47,028 nt of DNA from CAYRGG01 sp964423745. GTDB lineage: Bacteria; Pseudomonadota; Gammaproteobacteria; Competibacterales; Competibacteraceae. Positions within the stretch are counted from its first letter, which is position 1, and every line of letters starts with the position of its first letter. Both the position numbers and the translations under genes were made by a program. The DNA lies in NCBI GenBank assembly GCA_964423745.1, contig CAYRGG010000031.1:1-47028 (forward strand), read 5' to 3'. A model generated the notes under the pieces. That model did no database searches. It was not told the origin of the DNA and was given only the letters and a program-made list of their open reading frames with translations. Shown piece by piece: positions 17,577 through 25,350 of the stretch.

Positions 17577-18014
17577 ATGTTTAAAAAAATGATGATGATG
17601 CTTGCTCTTGCAAGTTGTACTCTGGCTGCTTCTGGAGCAGGCGTTTACAAGTGGGTAGACGAAAAAGGCGCTGTACAGTATCGTGACACCCCTCCGCCCC
17701 AAGGTGTAACCCATCAAGCTCTGAAAAAACCCACCGGATCCCATTACGATCCGGCAACAACCATGCAGCAGTTACGGGAAAAAGTGCAGGCGCTGGACGA
17801 GGAGCGCACAGCTATCCAAGGAAAAAATGGGAAACAAGTTACCCAGCTCACAGAAAACTGTGAGCGGACTAAAAAGAATTTAGATATTCTAGCTACCAGC
17901 GCAAACCCTGTTCGCATCGATAGCGAAGGCAACCGTGTCCCTCTCGACGACGCTGATCGCCAAGCAGCGGTGGAGGAACAGCAACGTTATTTGGATCAAT
18001 ACTGCTCGTCCTAA
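17577..18014 (+). CDS. Exported DUF4124-domain protein
   Basis: The product is 145 aa from the ATG with GGAG six bases upstream. An N-terminal signal sequence (Lys-Lys, then MMMMLALASCTLAASGA) leads into the DUF4124 core AGVYKWVDEKGAVQYRDTPPP around residues 22-42. The rest is a charged, coiled-coil-like region with two cysteines. Such proteins are periplasmic and of unknown function; the short KWVDEKG-x-xxYxDxPP motif is the defining feature. A consensus sigma-54 promoter lies 60 bp upstream, so expression probably depends on RpoN and an activator such as NtrC or FleQ (inference). From memory, pseudomonads carry a DUF4124 gene near glnA and ntrBC. Confidence 0.8.
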   Translation: MFKKMMMMLALASCTLAASGAGVYKWVDEKGAVQYRDTPPPQGVTHQALKKPTGSHYDPATTMQQLREKVQALDEERTAIQGKNGKQVTQLTENCERTKKNLDILATSANPVRIDSEGNRVPLDDADRQAAVEEQQRYLDQYCSS

Positions 18015-18072
18015 TGCTTGCGTAATCCTTTCAGAAAAGCCTTTTACTCGCCGCGAAACGCTATACGAACGC

Positions 18073-18147
18073 TAAACAGTAAGGTTAAACTTGTGATGCG
18101 CCAATTCTTGGGTTGACGCATCGACATCTCTATAACCTCACTGTTTA
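18073..18147 (+). promoter_or_regulatory. Nested inverted repeat immediately upstream of proS
   Basis: Outer arms TAAACAGTAAGGTTA (18073-18087) and TAACCTCACTGTTTA (18133-18147) are complementary at 14 of 15 positions. Inside them GATGCG (18095-18100) pairs with CGCATC (18117-18122), and CCAA (18101-18104) with TTGG (18108-18111). The right arm ends six bases before the proS ATG, where no Shine-Dalgarno is visible. It could be an RNA structure controlling proS, an operator, or a mobile-element remnant. Confidence 0.5.
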
Positions 18148-18153
18148 AAAACC

Positions 18154-19863
18154 ATGCGCACCTCTCAATTTTTTCTATTTACCCTCAAAGAAACACCGGC
18201 CGACGCTGAAATCATTAGCCATCAACTGATGCTCCGGGCAGGACTTATCCGCAGACTCGCAGCGGGGGTGTATACCTGGCTACCCTTGGGTCTGCGGGTG
18301 TTACGCAAGGTGGAAACGATTGTGCGCCAGGAGATGGATTGTAGCGGTGCTCTAGAAATGCTGATGCCCGCTATTCAGCCCGCCGAGCTATGGCAAGAGT
18401 CGGGACGCTGGGAACAATACGGTCCCGAATTGCTGCGGCTTAAGGATCGCCATGAGCGGAACTTCTGTTTTGGCCCTACCCATGAAGAAGTCATCACCGA
18501 TCTTCTGCGTGGGGAAATACGCAGTTATAAACAATTGCCGGTGACCTATTATCAGATTCAAACCAAGTTTCGCGATGAAGTCCGACCCCGTTTCGGCATC
18601 ATGCGGGCCCGGGAATTTTTGATGAAGGATGCCTATTCCTTCAACGCCGACCAAGCTTCCTTGCAAGTCAGCTACGACGCCATGCACCAGGCTTATCAGC
18701 GCATTTTTACCCGCCTGGGATTGAATTTTCGCGCTGTACTGGCGGACAGCGGCAGCATCGGCGGCAATCGTTCTCAAGAATTTCATGTCCTGGCGGAATC
18801 CGGCGAAGACGCCATCGCGTTTTCTTCACAAAGCGATTATGCCGCCAACGTAGAGCTGGCCGAGGCCCTTGCCCCCGCCGCTGAACGACCATCACCCACA
18901 GCCCCATTCAAGCGCGTCGAAACACCGGGACAACATACCATTGAAGCGGTGAGCGCTTTCCTAAACGTAAATCCGCAACAGACCCTGAAAACCCTGCTTG
19001 TTCAAGGTAGCGAAGGCGGCTTGGTGGCCCTTTGCCTGCGGGGTGATCATGTATTAAATACCATCAAGGCAGAAAAACTCACTCAAGTAGCCGCCCCCTT
19101 AACCTTTGCCAGCGAAGACCAGATACGCCAAGTGGTAGGCTGTAACCCAGGCTCCCTCGGACCGCTGGGACTTAGTTTCCCCGTGGTGGCGGACCGTGCT
19201 GCTACGCAACTGGCTGACTTTGTCTGTGGCGGTAACCAAGACGATATGCATTTAACCGGCGTCAATTGGGGGCGCGATTTACCTGAACCCACCGTTGCCG
19301 ATCTGCGCAACGTGGTGGCAGGGGATCCTAGCCCCGATGGCAAAGGCGTATTGTCCATCGCCCGCGGTATCGAGGTGGGACACATTTTCCAGCTAGGCGA
19401 CAAATACAGCACCGCCATGAACGCCACGGTGGTGGATGAACAAGGTCATAACCAAACGGTATTGATGGGTTGTTACGGCATCGGCGTATCCCGGGTGATA
19501 GCGGCTGCTATTGAACAACATCACGATGACTACGGTATCGTTTGGCCCCTTGCCATGGCGCCCTTTCAGGTGAGCCTAATACCGGTCAATGCCCATAAAT
19601 CACAACGCTTGAGAGAGGCCACCGAGACCCTATATCAACAACTCCTGACTGCCGGTATCGAGGTACTGTTGGACGACCGGGCAGGCCGGGCAGGGGTTAT
19701 GTTTGCTGATGCCGAACTGATTGGTATTCCGCACCGCTTAGTGCTTAGTGATCGTCACTTGGACGCGGGCCAGGTGGAATATAAAGGGCGCCGGGACAGT
19801 GAAAGTAGCGTCATCGTCCAGGCGCAACTGATGGATTTTCTAAAAGAAAAATTGTCGCAATAA
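18154..19863 (+). CDS. proS: Prolyl-tRNA synthetase, bacterial type
   Basis: The product is 569 aa, close to the 572 aa of E. coli ProS. The class II catalytic core shows motif 1 (GLRVLRKVETIVRQEMD), motif 2 (FRDEVRPRFGIMRAREFLMKD) and motif 3 (GCYGIGVSRVIAA). The YbaK-like editing insertion that hydrolyses Ala-tRNA(Pro) lies around residues 220-385, and the anticodon-binding domain is at the C-terminus. It charges tRNA(Pro) in the cytoplasm. It converges on the DAHP synthase gene with only 5 bp between the stop codons. Confidence 0.97.
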   Translation: MRTSQFFLFTLKETPADAEIISHQLMLRAGLIRRLAAGVYTWLPLGLRVLRKVETIVRQEMDCSGALEMLMPAIQPAELWQESGRWEQYGPELLRLKDRHERNFCFGPTHEEVITDLLRGEIRSYKQLPVTYYQIQTKFRDEVRPRFGIMRAREFLMKDAYSFNADQASLQVSYDAMHQAYQRIFTRLGLNFRAVLADSGSIGGNRSQEFHVLAESGEDAIAFSSQSDYAANVELAEALAPAAERPSPTAPFKRVETPGQHTIEAVSAFLNVNPQQTLKTLLVQGSEGGLVALCLRGDHVLNTIKAEKLTQVAAPLTFASEDQIRQVVGCNPGSLGPLGLSFPVVADRAATQLADFVCGGNQDDMHLTGVNWGRDLPEPTVADLRNVVAGDPSPDGKGVLSIARGIEVGHIFQLGDKYSTAMNATVVDEQGHNQTVLMGCYGIGVSRVIAAAIEQHHDDYGIVWPLAMAPFQVSLIPVNAHKSQRLREATETLYQQLLTAGIEVLLDDRAGRAGVMFADAELIGIPHRLVLSDRHLDAGQVEYKGRRDSESSVIVQAQLMDFLKEKLSQ

Positions 19864-19868
19864 GATTT

Positions 19869-20939
19869 TTACCTTAAACGTTTTGGCAGCACGTCGCGTA
19901 ACTTTGCTCTCGCTTCCCGTAGCATCGTTTCCGTGGTGGACCAATCAACACAAGGGTCCGTCACCGAAACTCCATAGCGCAGTTGCGATCTATCGGCTGT
20001 GATGGGTTGATTACCCGCCTCCAAGTTGCTCTCGATCATAAACCCCACGATAGAGCGGTTACCCTCTGAGATTTGATGCACACAATCGCGCATCACCAGG
20101 GGTTGCAGCATGGGGTCTTTATTGGAGTTAGCGTGGCTGCAATCTACGACGATGTTGGCAGGCAACTTTTCCGCTTCCAGCTGCTGCTCGCAGAGGGCGA
20201 TGGTGACGGTATCGTAATTAGGTTTATCACCGCCGCGTAACACCACATGACCATAACGGTTACCCGCCGTGCGAATAACAGCACTCTGCCCCACCCGATT
20301 GATACCGAGAAAACTATGGGGTCTAGCCGCCGATTGCAGCGCATTAACTGCAACTTTTAAACTGCCATCGGTGCCATTTTTGAAACCCACTGGTGTCGAC
20401 AAACCACTGGCCATCTCGCGATGGGTTTGCGATTCGGTGGTACGGGCGCCAATGGCAGTCCAGGCAATTAAATCAGAAATATACTGGGGGGTAATCGGGT
20501 CAAGGGCTTCCGTACCGGTAGGCAACCCCATCTCAGCGAACTCCAGCAACAGCTTACGGGCAATCTGTAACCCTTTCTCCACATGGAAAGAGTCATTGAG
20601 ATGAGGATCGTTGATTAAGCCCTTCCAACCCGTCGTGGTACGTGGTTTTTCAAAATAGACCCGCATAACCACCAACAGGGTATCACTGACTTCATTGGCT
20701 AAGGTCTTGAGGCGCTGGGCATAGTCACGGGCCGCTTCTAGGTCGTGAATAGAGCAGGGTCCCACCACCACAAAGAGCCGCGGATCCTGCCGATCCAAGA
20801 TATTACAAATAGCCTCGCGGCCGGCCAAAACCGTTGCTTCAGCCTGCTCACTGCGGGGCAGTTGTTCGTGCAGCTCTGCGGGAGTCAACAGCAGATCCTG
20901 CGAAATAACATTAACATTACTAATACGATCAGCCTGCAT
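19869..20939 (-). CDS. 3-deoxy-7-phosphoheptulonate (DAHP) synthase, class I
   Basis: The product is 356 aa of the AroF/AroG/AroH family. Conserved segments include VVVGPCSIHD, the phosphoenolpyruvate/metal region MRVYFEKPRTTTGWKGLIND, GARTTESQTHREMASG, GFKNGTDG and VVDCSHANSNKD. It condenses phosphoenolpyruvate with erythrose 4-phosphate, the first step of the shikimate pathway. I cannot tell from sequence reading alone whether it is tyrosine-, phenylalanine- or tryptophan-sensitive, so no aro letter is given. It is convergent with proS; its upstream spacer (20940-21161) is AT-rich and shared with a divergent hydrolase gene. Confidence 0.95.
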   Translation of the reverse strand: MQADRISNVNVISQDLLLTPAELHEQLPRSEQAEATVLAGREAICNILDRQDPRLFVVVGPCSIHDLEAARDYAQRLKTLANEVSDTLLVVMRVYFEKPRTTTGWKGLINDPHLNDSFHVEKGLQIARKLLLEFAEMGLPTGTEALDPITPQYISDLIAWTAIGARTTESQTHREMASGLSTPVGFKNGTDGSLKVAVNALQSAARPHSFLGINRVGQSAVIRTAGNRYGHVVLRGGDKPNYDTVTIALCEQQLEAEKLPANIVVDCSHANSNKDPMLQPLVMRDCVHQISEGNRSIVGFMIESNLEAGNQPITADRSQLRYGVSVTDPCVDWSTTETMLREARAKLRDVLPKRLR

Positions 20940-21161
20940 AATGACTTCTCATGGTGAAAAAAATTGATTAAAAACCGAGTTGTACGCTAGGTTAAAAAAA
21001 GCGTCAAGTCCTGCTATTTTGAGATTGGTTTTTGAAATTTATATTAATATGATTGAACTTGTACAGATAGACTAAAATTTCATAACAATGACTTATGTTT
21101 AGCCTATCCTGTGAAATGATTTGTTTCTTTCGTTAAATACTATATAGCTGAAGACAATATC

Positions 21162-21704
21162 ATGCTAATTGAAGCAAAACGTTCTTGTCTGCTAATTGTC
21201 GACATGCAAGAAAAATTATTGCCAGCCATTGCCGACACACAGACAGTTTTATCCAACACGGTTTGGTTAGTTAGGGCTGCTACACGCCTCGGTGTATCTA
21301 TTTTAATATCGGAGCAGTATCCCAAAGGATTAGGTCATACGGTGCCTGAGCTGAGCGCTTTAATGACAGCTCCAGCAATGGAAAAAACCCATTTCTCCTG
21401 CACAGTGGAGCCCACCTGTAGAGAACGCATCATGGCCAGCAGGCGCGAGCAGATTATCCTCACGGGTATTGAAGCCCATGTTTGTGTTCTGCAAACGGCC
21501 CTGGGTTTGTTAGAGATGGAAAAAGAAGTATATGTGGTGGCCGATTGTGTTGGATCGCGACAACCTTTTGACAAAGAACTTGCCCTTGCGCGTATGCGCG
21601 CGGCAGGTATTCAAGTGGTTAGTCGCGAGATGGTCGTCTTCGAATGGCTACATCAGTCTGACACGCCCCTCTTTCGAGAAGTAAGCCGGGAATTTTTGCG
21701 TTGA
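21162..21704 (+). CDS. Isochorismatase-family cysteine hydrolase
   Basis: The product is 180 aa with the isochorismatase fold. The catalytic triad is visible: Asp in LLIVDMQEK (about residue 14), Lys in MEKTHFSC (about 75) and the nucleophile Cys in GIEAHVCVLQTA (about 108). The family includes nicotinamidases, N-carbamoylsarcosine amidases and YcaC-type hydrolases; the short form with no lid insertion is nearest to the YcaC/hydrolase subgroup, so the substrate is unknown. It stands alone, divergent from the DAHP synthase gene. Confidence 0.88.
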   Translation: MLIEAKRSCLLIVDMQEKLLPAIADTQTVLSNTVWLVRAATRLGVSILISEQYPKGLGHTVPELSALMTAPAMEKTHFSCTVEPTCRERIMASRREQIILTGIEAHVCVLQTALGLLEMEKEVYVVADCVGSRQPFDKELALARMRAAGIQVVSREMVVFEWLHQSDTPLFREVSREFLR

Positions 21705-21816
21705 TAAGTAGAAAAAGTCGGCTATCAAACAATTATATGGGGGAGATCCGGTTAGTCACGAGTATGACCAAAAATGGCGTTTTATAAGGGTTCAATAATA
21801 GGCGAACAAATAGGCG

Positions 21817-22045
21817 AACAGTAACTCATCGGGCGGTCCTTGCCTGACAAGTTACTGTTACACGTCACCTGTTCCCTGAGACGAGCATCCTAGCTCCAAC
21901 TTATCCAAAAGTCCCTTTGGGTAAGTAACTGCTCTAATTATTCCCGAAGGCTGTTTCCTGGCGAAAGCATATCCTATATGCTTGTGGTTAATCCTTTAAC
22001 CGAGTCCTTAATATTCCTGTCTATCCCTAAATCTGTATTCTGATG
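21817..22045 (-). ncRNA. Candidate CsrB/RsmZ-type regulatory RNA (CsrA/RsmA antagonist)
   Basis: On the minus strand 13 GGA motifs fall between 22026 and 21837, about four times the chance expectation for this composition, in forms such as AGGGA, CAGGA and AAGGA. Several sit in hairpin loops: GGTTAA-AGGA-TTAACC (22001-21986), AAGCATAT-AGG-ATATGCTT (21983-21965), CCAAA-GGGACT-TTTGG (21920-21905), GAGC-TAGGAT-GCTC (21896-21883) and a 10-bp stem AACAGTAACT/AGTTACTGTT (21859-21817) with an inner AAGGACC loop. Repeated GGA in loops is the hallmark of CsrB, CsrC, RsmY and RsmZ, which sequester the translational regulator CsrA/RsmA. There is no ORF here. Ends are estimates; no U-tract terminator and no certain promoter were found. 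Confidence 0.68.
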
Positions 22046-22158
22046 AGTCAACAATCAGTGTTTCTACTAAGTAACTTGCATTTCTGATGCCACATATAGC
22101 AAGTCTTTGTTTATAAATTATTTTTACTATTCTAAGATCATTCTCAGTATGGCTTGAT

Positions 22159-22199
22159 GACCAAAATGGTCCAAAGTTGTTTGCATTTGGTCTGTTTTT
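22159..22199 (+). terminator. Possible weak terminator on the plus strand
   Basis: GACCAAA (22159-22165) pairs with TTTGGTC (22186-22192) across a 20-base loop and is followed by TG and a T-run. It would serve transcription coming rightward from the isochorismatase gene, but the loop is long and the gene ends over 450 bp away. Confidence 0.3.
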
Positions 22200-22254
22200 T
22201 TCTTTTTGAGTCGGTTGTGAGTAAGACTGACAAAGGTCTTTCTTTATACCCTTA

Positions 22255-22396
22255 GAAGCTGTTTCAAAACCGGCTCATGTCCGTGACTTAAGCGTTACAG
22301 CACCTTCTCCGCTGCTCATTTACCACCTGTAAACTGCGCTGCTCGAAGGCACTGCGCCTTAATTCAACGAACGTCGCGAGTTTTTGAAACAGCTTC
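22255..22396. repeat. MITE-like element, family A, copy 2
   Basis: The element is 142 bp with perfect 15-bp termini GAAGCTGTTTCAAAA / TTTTTGAAACAGCTTC and TTA on both flanks, consistent with a 3-bp TNA target duplication. Its interior matches copy 1 (13140-13301) apart from small changes and the absence of the 20-bp internal duplication. It has no coding capacity. It sits between the candidate CsrB-like RNA and the small ORF at 22447. Confidence 0.85.
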
Positions 22397-22406
22397 TTAG
22401 GATTTT

Positions 22407-22691
22407 TTTGCTTTACCAAAACCCGATTCCTTTCCCGTGGCGATGGTTACGCTTGTCGGCTGCCTCCGAGATAATCCACGTAGTACCCTTGGCCTCGCTG
22501 AAGAAGTGGAGTACCGATAAAAATACGACCGTCGTGGGTTAACCCCGCCCAAATATCGGTAGATGAAAAATTTGGGTTTAAACACCTGCGTTTATATAAT
22601 TCTCTTTGTATAAAGGCCGTCGCAATGTCGATACCTCTATTCAGTTTTGTGTCACTATGGGTCATGATTTTTTCTCCTTTGGTAAAGCAAA
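22407..22691. repeat. 14-bp perfect inverted repeat flanking a small ORF
   Basis: TTTGCTTTACCAAA (22407-22420) and its exact complement TTTGGTAAAGCAAA (22678-22691) bracket the 72-codon ORF. The right arm is part of that gene's upstream region, just ahead of its Shine-Dalgarno. Such an arrangement may mark a ~285-bp mobile cassette or could be coincidence in AT-rich DNA. Confidence 0.5.
22447..22665 (-). CDS. Small hypothetical protein
   Basis: The product is 72 aa, predicted soluble, with a basic and helical first half (IATAFIQRELYKRR) and a glycine/tyrosine-rich second half (IWAGLTHDGRIFIG, GQGYYVDYLGG). I do not recognise a family. Support for a real gene is a strong AAAGGAG eight bases before the ATG and a sensible amino acid composition. 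The other minus-strand frame over the same DNA lacks a ribosome site. It lies in a repeat-rich, gene-poor stretch and is bracketed by a 14-bp inverted repeat, which suggests a small mobile or decaying element. Confidence 0.5.
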   Translation of the reverse strand: MTHSDTKLNRGIDIATAFIQRELYKRRCLNPNFSSTDIWAGLTHDGRIFIGTPLLQRGQGYYVDYLGGSRQA

Positions 22692-22972
22692 TTTTTTAAT
22701 AAAAGCTTTCAGCAAAATCCTTGCCTAAAATACGTTTTGCTCATTTATTTAGATGACAATCAGTGACCTTTTTAACAAGTGATTGTTTTATTCGATAAAT
22801 TCTTTTTTTGCTATGATTGATCGGGTCAAAATGACCTGCAGCGCCAAATTGACTCGACAAGATCAAAGTGGTTAGGCGGGTCTCAACGGACGGCTTTATA
22901 GAGGACGGTTTAAACAGGTAAAAGGCGTGATAAGTAAACCTGTGATAGCACACTTCAGCATAAATAATGCTG
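22692..22972. other. Gene-poor AT-rich spacer
   Basis: There is no convincing gene here. A 70-codon frame on the minus strand lacks a ribosome site. A short hairpin GGTCA-AAA-TGACC occurs near 22826-22838. The stretch looks like decayed sequence. Confidence 0.4.
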
Positions 22973-23013
22973 CTATAGGCTATAGGCTATAGGCTATAGG
23001 CTATAGGCTATAG
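22973..23013. repeat. Tandem repeat CTATAGG, 5.9 copies
   Basis: Five exact heptamers CTATAGG run from 22973 to 23007 and are followed by a partial CTATAG. Each unit contains the palindrome CTATAG. It lies about 65 bp beyond the stop codon of the DUF4870-type membrane protein gene. Short tandem arrays of this type can vary in copy number between strains. Confidence 0.95.
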
Positions 23014-23079
23014 ATAGACCACATTGCGATGAATTTAAAGTTTAATTGATATTTGAGTTGCAATTGTCGTGTTTCCTAA

Positions 23080-23451
23080 TCAATCAATTAGCCAAGATTC
23101 AGGGTTAGGCACTGCCTGTTGCCTTTCCAAATACTGCATACCTTTGACACATCGAACGATCAACCAAACAAACACCGCTAAAAGTAAAATAAAACCGATA
23201 AATATAACTGTTGTTATATAGCTAATCACGCTATACAAAAGCCCAATCCAAAAGGTGCGTATTTGATACGTGTAGTGTGAGTTTAACCATTCGGGGGCAT
23301 TCTTACGATTGATATACGCCATAACCACACCCACAAGACTGGTAAGCGGCACTATGATTCCAATAAGATAGAGAATATAAATGACTTTACTCTCAGCTCC
23401 GGAAGAGAATTTAGTCTTTGCGCCCGTAGTAGATTTTTTCAGGTCAGTCAT
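23080..23451 (-). CDS. DUF4870-type small integral membrane protein
   Basis: The product is 123 aa. After a polar, Ser/Thr/Lys-rich N-terminus there are three to four hydrophobic segments: about 24-48 (VIYILYLIGIIVPLTSLVGVV), about 66-80, and about 82-102 (IFIGFILLLAVFVWLIV). The loop WLNSHYTYQIRTFWIG is the recognisable family feature, shared with small Tic20/DUF4870-like inner-membrane proteins. The end ESWLID is also typical. The function is unknown. It stands alone, with the CTATAGG repeat downstream and a MITE terminal fragment in its upstream region. Confidence 0.75.
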   Translation of the reverse strand: MTDLKKSTTGAKTKFSSGAESKVIYILYLIGIIVPLTSLVGVVMAYINRKNAPEWLNSHYTYQIRTFWIGLLYSVISYITTVIFIGFILLLAVFVWLIVRCVKGMQYLERQQAVPNPESWLID

Positions 23452-23782
23452 GAGTTAACTCCTAAATTCATTATGGTCTGATGGGTCAAACAGGCATTTT
23501 ACTGTGATATTTACCAGATTTTTACAATGTGATTTGCCTAAAGAAACATAAAACTATCAAAAAAAGTAAACCATGGCCAAAAAATAAACTATCAGTCCTC
23601 TTTTAAGCAAATCTCTCTCTTGAATAAATCGTTTTTTCATCTCTTTTTAGAAGCTGTTTTAAAAGATGCTGAGCGTAACAATACTAAAGTTTAGACAAAT
23701 CTTAGATTTTATAAGTAAACAGGATTTGCGTTGATATGCACGGTTGGATAGCATTGTAGGGCAGAGTTACCAGATCAAAATC
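23452..23782. other. AT-rich spacer with a MITE family A terminal fragment
   Basis: The only recognisable element is TAG followed by GAAGCTGTTTTAAAA at 23648-23664, a single terminus of the family A repeat without its partner. It must also contain promoters for the divergent genes on either side, which I cannot place. Confidence 0.5.
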
Positions 23783-24304
23783 ATGGCAAGATTTGTAAAG
23801 TATTTTGCTTATGGCTCTAATATGTATCTCCCACGGCTCAAAGCCAGAACCCCATCCTGCCGCCCGCTTGGGGTTACCCATTTGACCGGCTACAAGCTTT
23901 ACTTTCACAAATGCGGTCAAGACGGTTCTGGAAAATGTAATGCCTGGTTTACAGGTAATCCTAACGATTACGTCATGGGAGTTGTCTATACCCTTGCTCA
24001 GTATGACAAGCAGCATTTAGACCAAGCGGAAGGGTTAGGGCGAGGCTATAATGAGGTAACGCTTCGTTTACCTCTAGCGGGTAACGAACATACGGTTTTT
24101 CTCTATGTGGCTGAATTAGGCTACGTTGATGATTCTTTAATACCATTCACATGGTATAAAGACCTGGTTATAGCTGGCTGTCATGCTCACGGATTACCGG
24201 ATACCTATATAATGCAGCATGTGGCGCGGGTGGATGCTGTACCTGATCCTGATCAGGCAAGAACCCATGCACATGTAAAAATTTTACCAAACAACATAGT
24301 GTGA
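23783..24304 (+). CDS. Gamma-glutamylcyclotransferase-fold protein
   Basis: The product is 173 aa from the ATG at 23783 (MARFVKYFAYGSNM); an upstream in-frame TTG is not supported by homology. The phosphate-binding motif YFAYGSNM opens the protein. The loop DQAEGLGRGYNEV carries the glutamate used as general base by gamma-glutamylcyclotransferases (AEG). Members make 5-oxoproline from gamma-glutamyl amines or amino acids; the exact substrate of bacterial stand-alone members is often unknown. No clear Shine-Dalgarno is seen. The LysM/YkuD transpeptidase gene follows 24 bp later, so the two may be cotranscribed. Confidence 0.82.
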   Translation: MARFVKYFAYGSNMYLPRLKARTPSCRPLGVTHLTGYKLYFHKCGQDGSGKCNAWFTGNPNDYVMGVVYTLAQYDKQHLDQAEGLGRGYNEVTLRLPLAGNEHTVFLYVAELGYVDDSLIPFTWYKDLVIAGCHAHGLPDTYIMQHVARVDAVPDPDQARTHAHVKILPNNIV

Positions 24305-24328
24305 GTCGGTCTTTGCAGCGGAATCAAT

Positions 24329-25270
24329 ATGCCTAAGTCTACTATTGTTACTATACGTACTCTTGTAATTGGTTGTGTTCTATACCTGTTGAGCGCTGCT
24401 CAGTTTGCCCAAAGCGCCACTTTTATCTTACCTCCGCCCGATGTGGACTTGGTGGGCGAAATTCGTGTGGTGCGGGCTAAACAAGAAGATACATTGATCG
24501 ACATTGCTCGACGCTACAGTCTCGGTTACGAAGAGATTGTTAAGGCTAATCCTGGCGTTAATCGCTGGGTACCGGGAAAAGGAACAACCATCGTCTTGCC
24601 TACCCGCTACATTCTCCCTGATACGCCTCGCGAAGGTATCGTCCTCAACGTATCGGAGATGCGCCTGTACTACTACCCTAAACCGAAATCCGGGGAAAAA
24701 CCGGTGGTGATAACATTTCCTGTCAGCATTGGACGCATGGATTGGAAAACACCCTTAGGGGAAACGAAGATTGTGCGCAAACAAGAAGACCCGCCGTGGT
24801 ATCCACCTGAGTCGATTAAGGCTGAACATGCAGCCGATGGCGAGATTTTGCCGGATATGATACCTGGTGGTCCCGATAATCCGTTAGGCAGATACGCGCT
24901 TCGACTTGGGATTCCTAGCTACCTTATCCATAGCACTAACAAACCTTATGGGATTGGCATGCGCGTTACCCACGGCTGTGTACGCATGTACCCAGAAAAC
25001 ATCGAACAACTCTTTCCTATGGTCCCGGTAGGCACACCTGTGCGCATCGTTAATCAACCCGCAAAAATTGGCAGACTAGCAGATACGTTGTTCTTGGAAG
25101 CCCATAGCCCCTTGGAAGAAGACGAACAGCCTACCGCCCTTACGGTAAAAGAGGTTTTTCAATTAGTTGAGAACAAAAATTTAGTAGGCATGAATACAGA
25201 CTCTACGGCTGTGCAACTTATTGTAGAGCAGTCTAGTGGTCTTCCCGTACCCATCTCTCAATTTAACTAA
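24329..25270 (+). CDS. Periplasmic L,D-transpeptidase with LysM domain (YkuD family)
   Basis: The product is 313 aa. A signal peptide ends near AQS-ATF (about residue 29). A LysM peptidoglycan-binding domain covers about 46-92 (VVRAKQEDTLIDIARRYSLG, IVKANPGVNRWVPGKG). The YkuD catalytic domain follows, with GRMDWKTPLGETKI and the active-site HGCVRMYPENIE near residues 212-223. The layout is that of E. coli ErfK/YbiS/YcfS, which crosslink Braun lipoprotein to diaminopimelate of peptidoglycan. The Lpp-like gene lies just beyond, on the opposite strand, which supports the same role here. A strong bidirectional terminator separates them. Confidence 0.92.
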   Translation: MPKSTIVTIRTLVIGCVLYLLSAAQFAQSATFILPPPDVDLVGEIRVVRAKQEDTLIDIARRYSLGYEEIVKANPGVNRWVPGKGTTIVLPTRYILPDTPREGIVLNVSEMRLYYYPKPKSGEKPVVITFPVSIGRMDWKTPLGETKIVRKQEDPPWYPPESIKAEHAADGEILPDMIPGGPDNPLGRYALRLGIPSYLIHSTNKPYGIGMRVTHGCVRMYPENIEQLFPMVPVGTPVRIVNQPAKIGRLADTLFLEAHSPLEEDEQPTALTVKEVFQLVENKNLVGMNTDSTAVQLIVEQSSGLPVPISQFN

Positions 25271-25274
25271 TTAA

Positions 25275-25315
25275 AAAAACCCTGCTGCTTTACAGTAAAA
25301 GTCAGCAGGGTTTTT
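25275..25315. terminator. Bidirectional Rho-independent terminator
   Basis: A 13-bp perfect stem (AAAAACCCTGCTG at 25275-25287 with CAGCAGGGTTTTT at 25303-25315) around a 15-base loop gives a GC-rich core with a T-run on both strands. It serves the transpeptidase gene on the plus strand and the Lpp-like gene on the minus strand. Confidence 0.92.
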
Positions 25316-25350
25316 CTTAGCTGCTTGCTTAAGTTGTTAGATTTATTATT

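Noticed and set aside
22074..22092. GacA-type box (TGTAAG-N6-CTTACA) ahead of the CsrB-like RNA
   Set aside because: The nearest sequence (TGCAAG-TTA-CTTAGTA on the minus strand) has half-site mismatches and a spacer of three instead of six, so it is not counted as evidence.
22741..22953. 70-codon minus-strand frame with a GHFDP segment recalling Cu/Zn superoxide dismutase
   Set aside because: It has no ribosome site, the motif is only five residues long, and the flanking residues do not fit the SodC metal ligands. It is probably chance.
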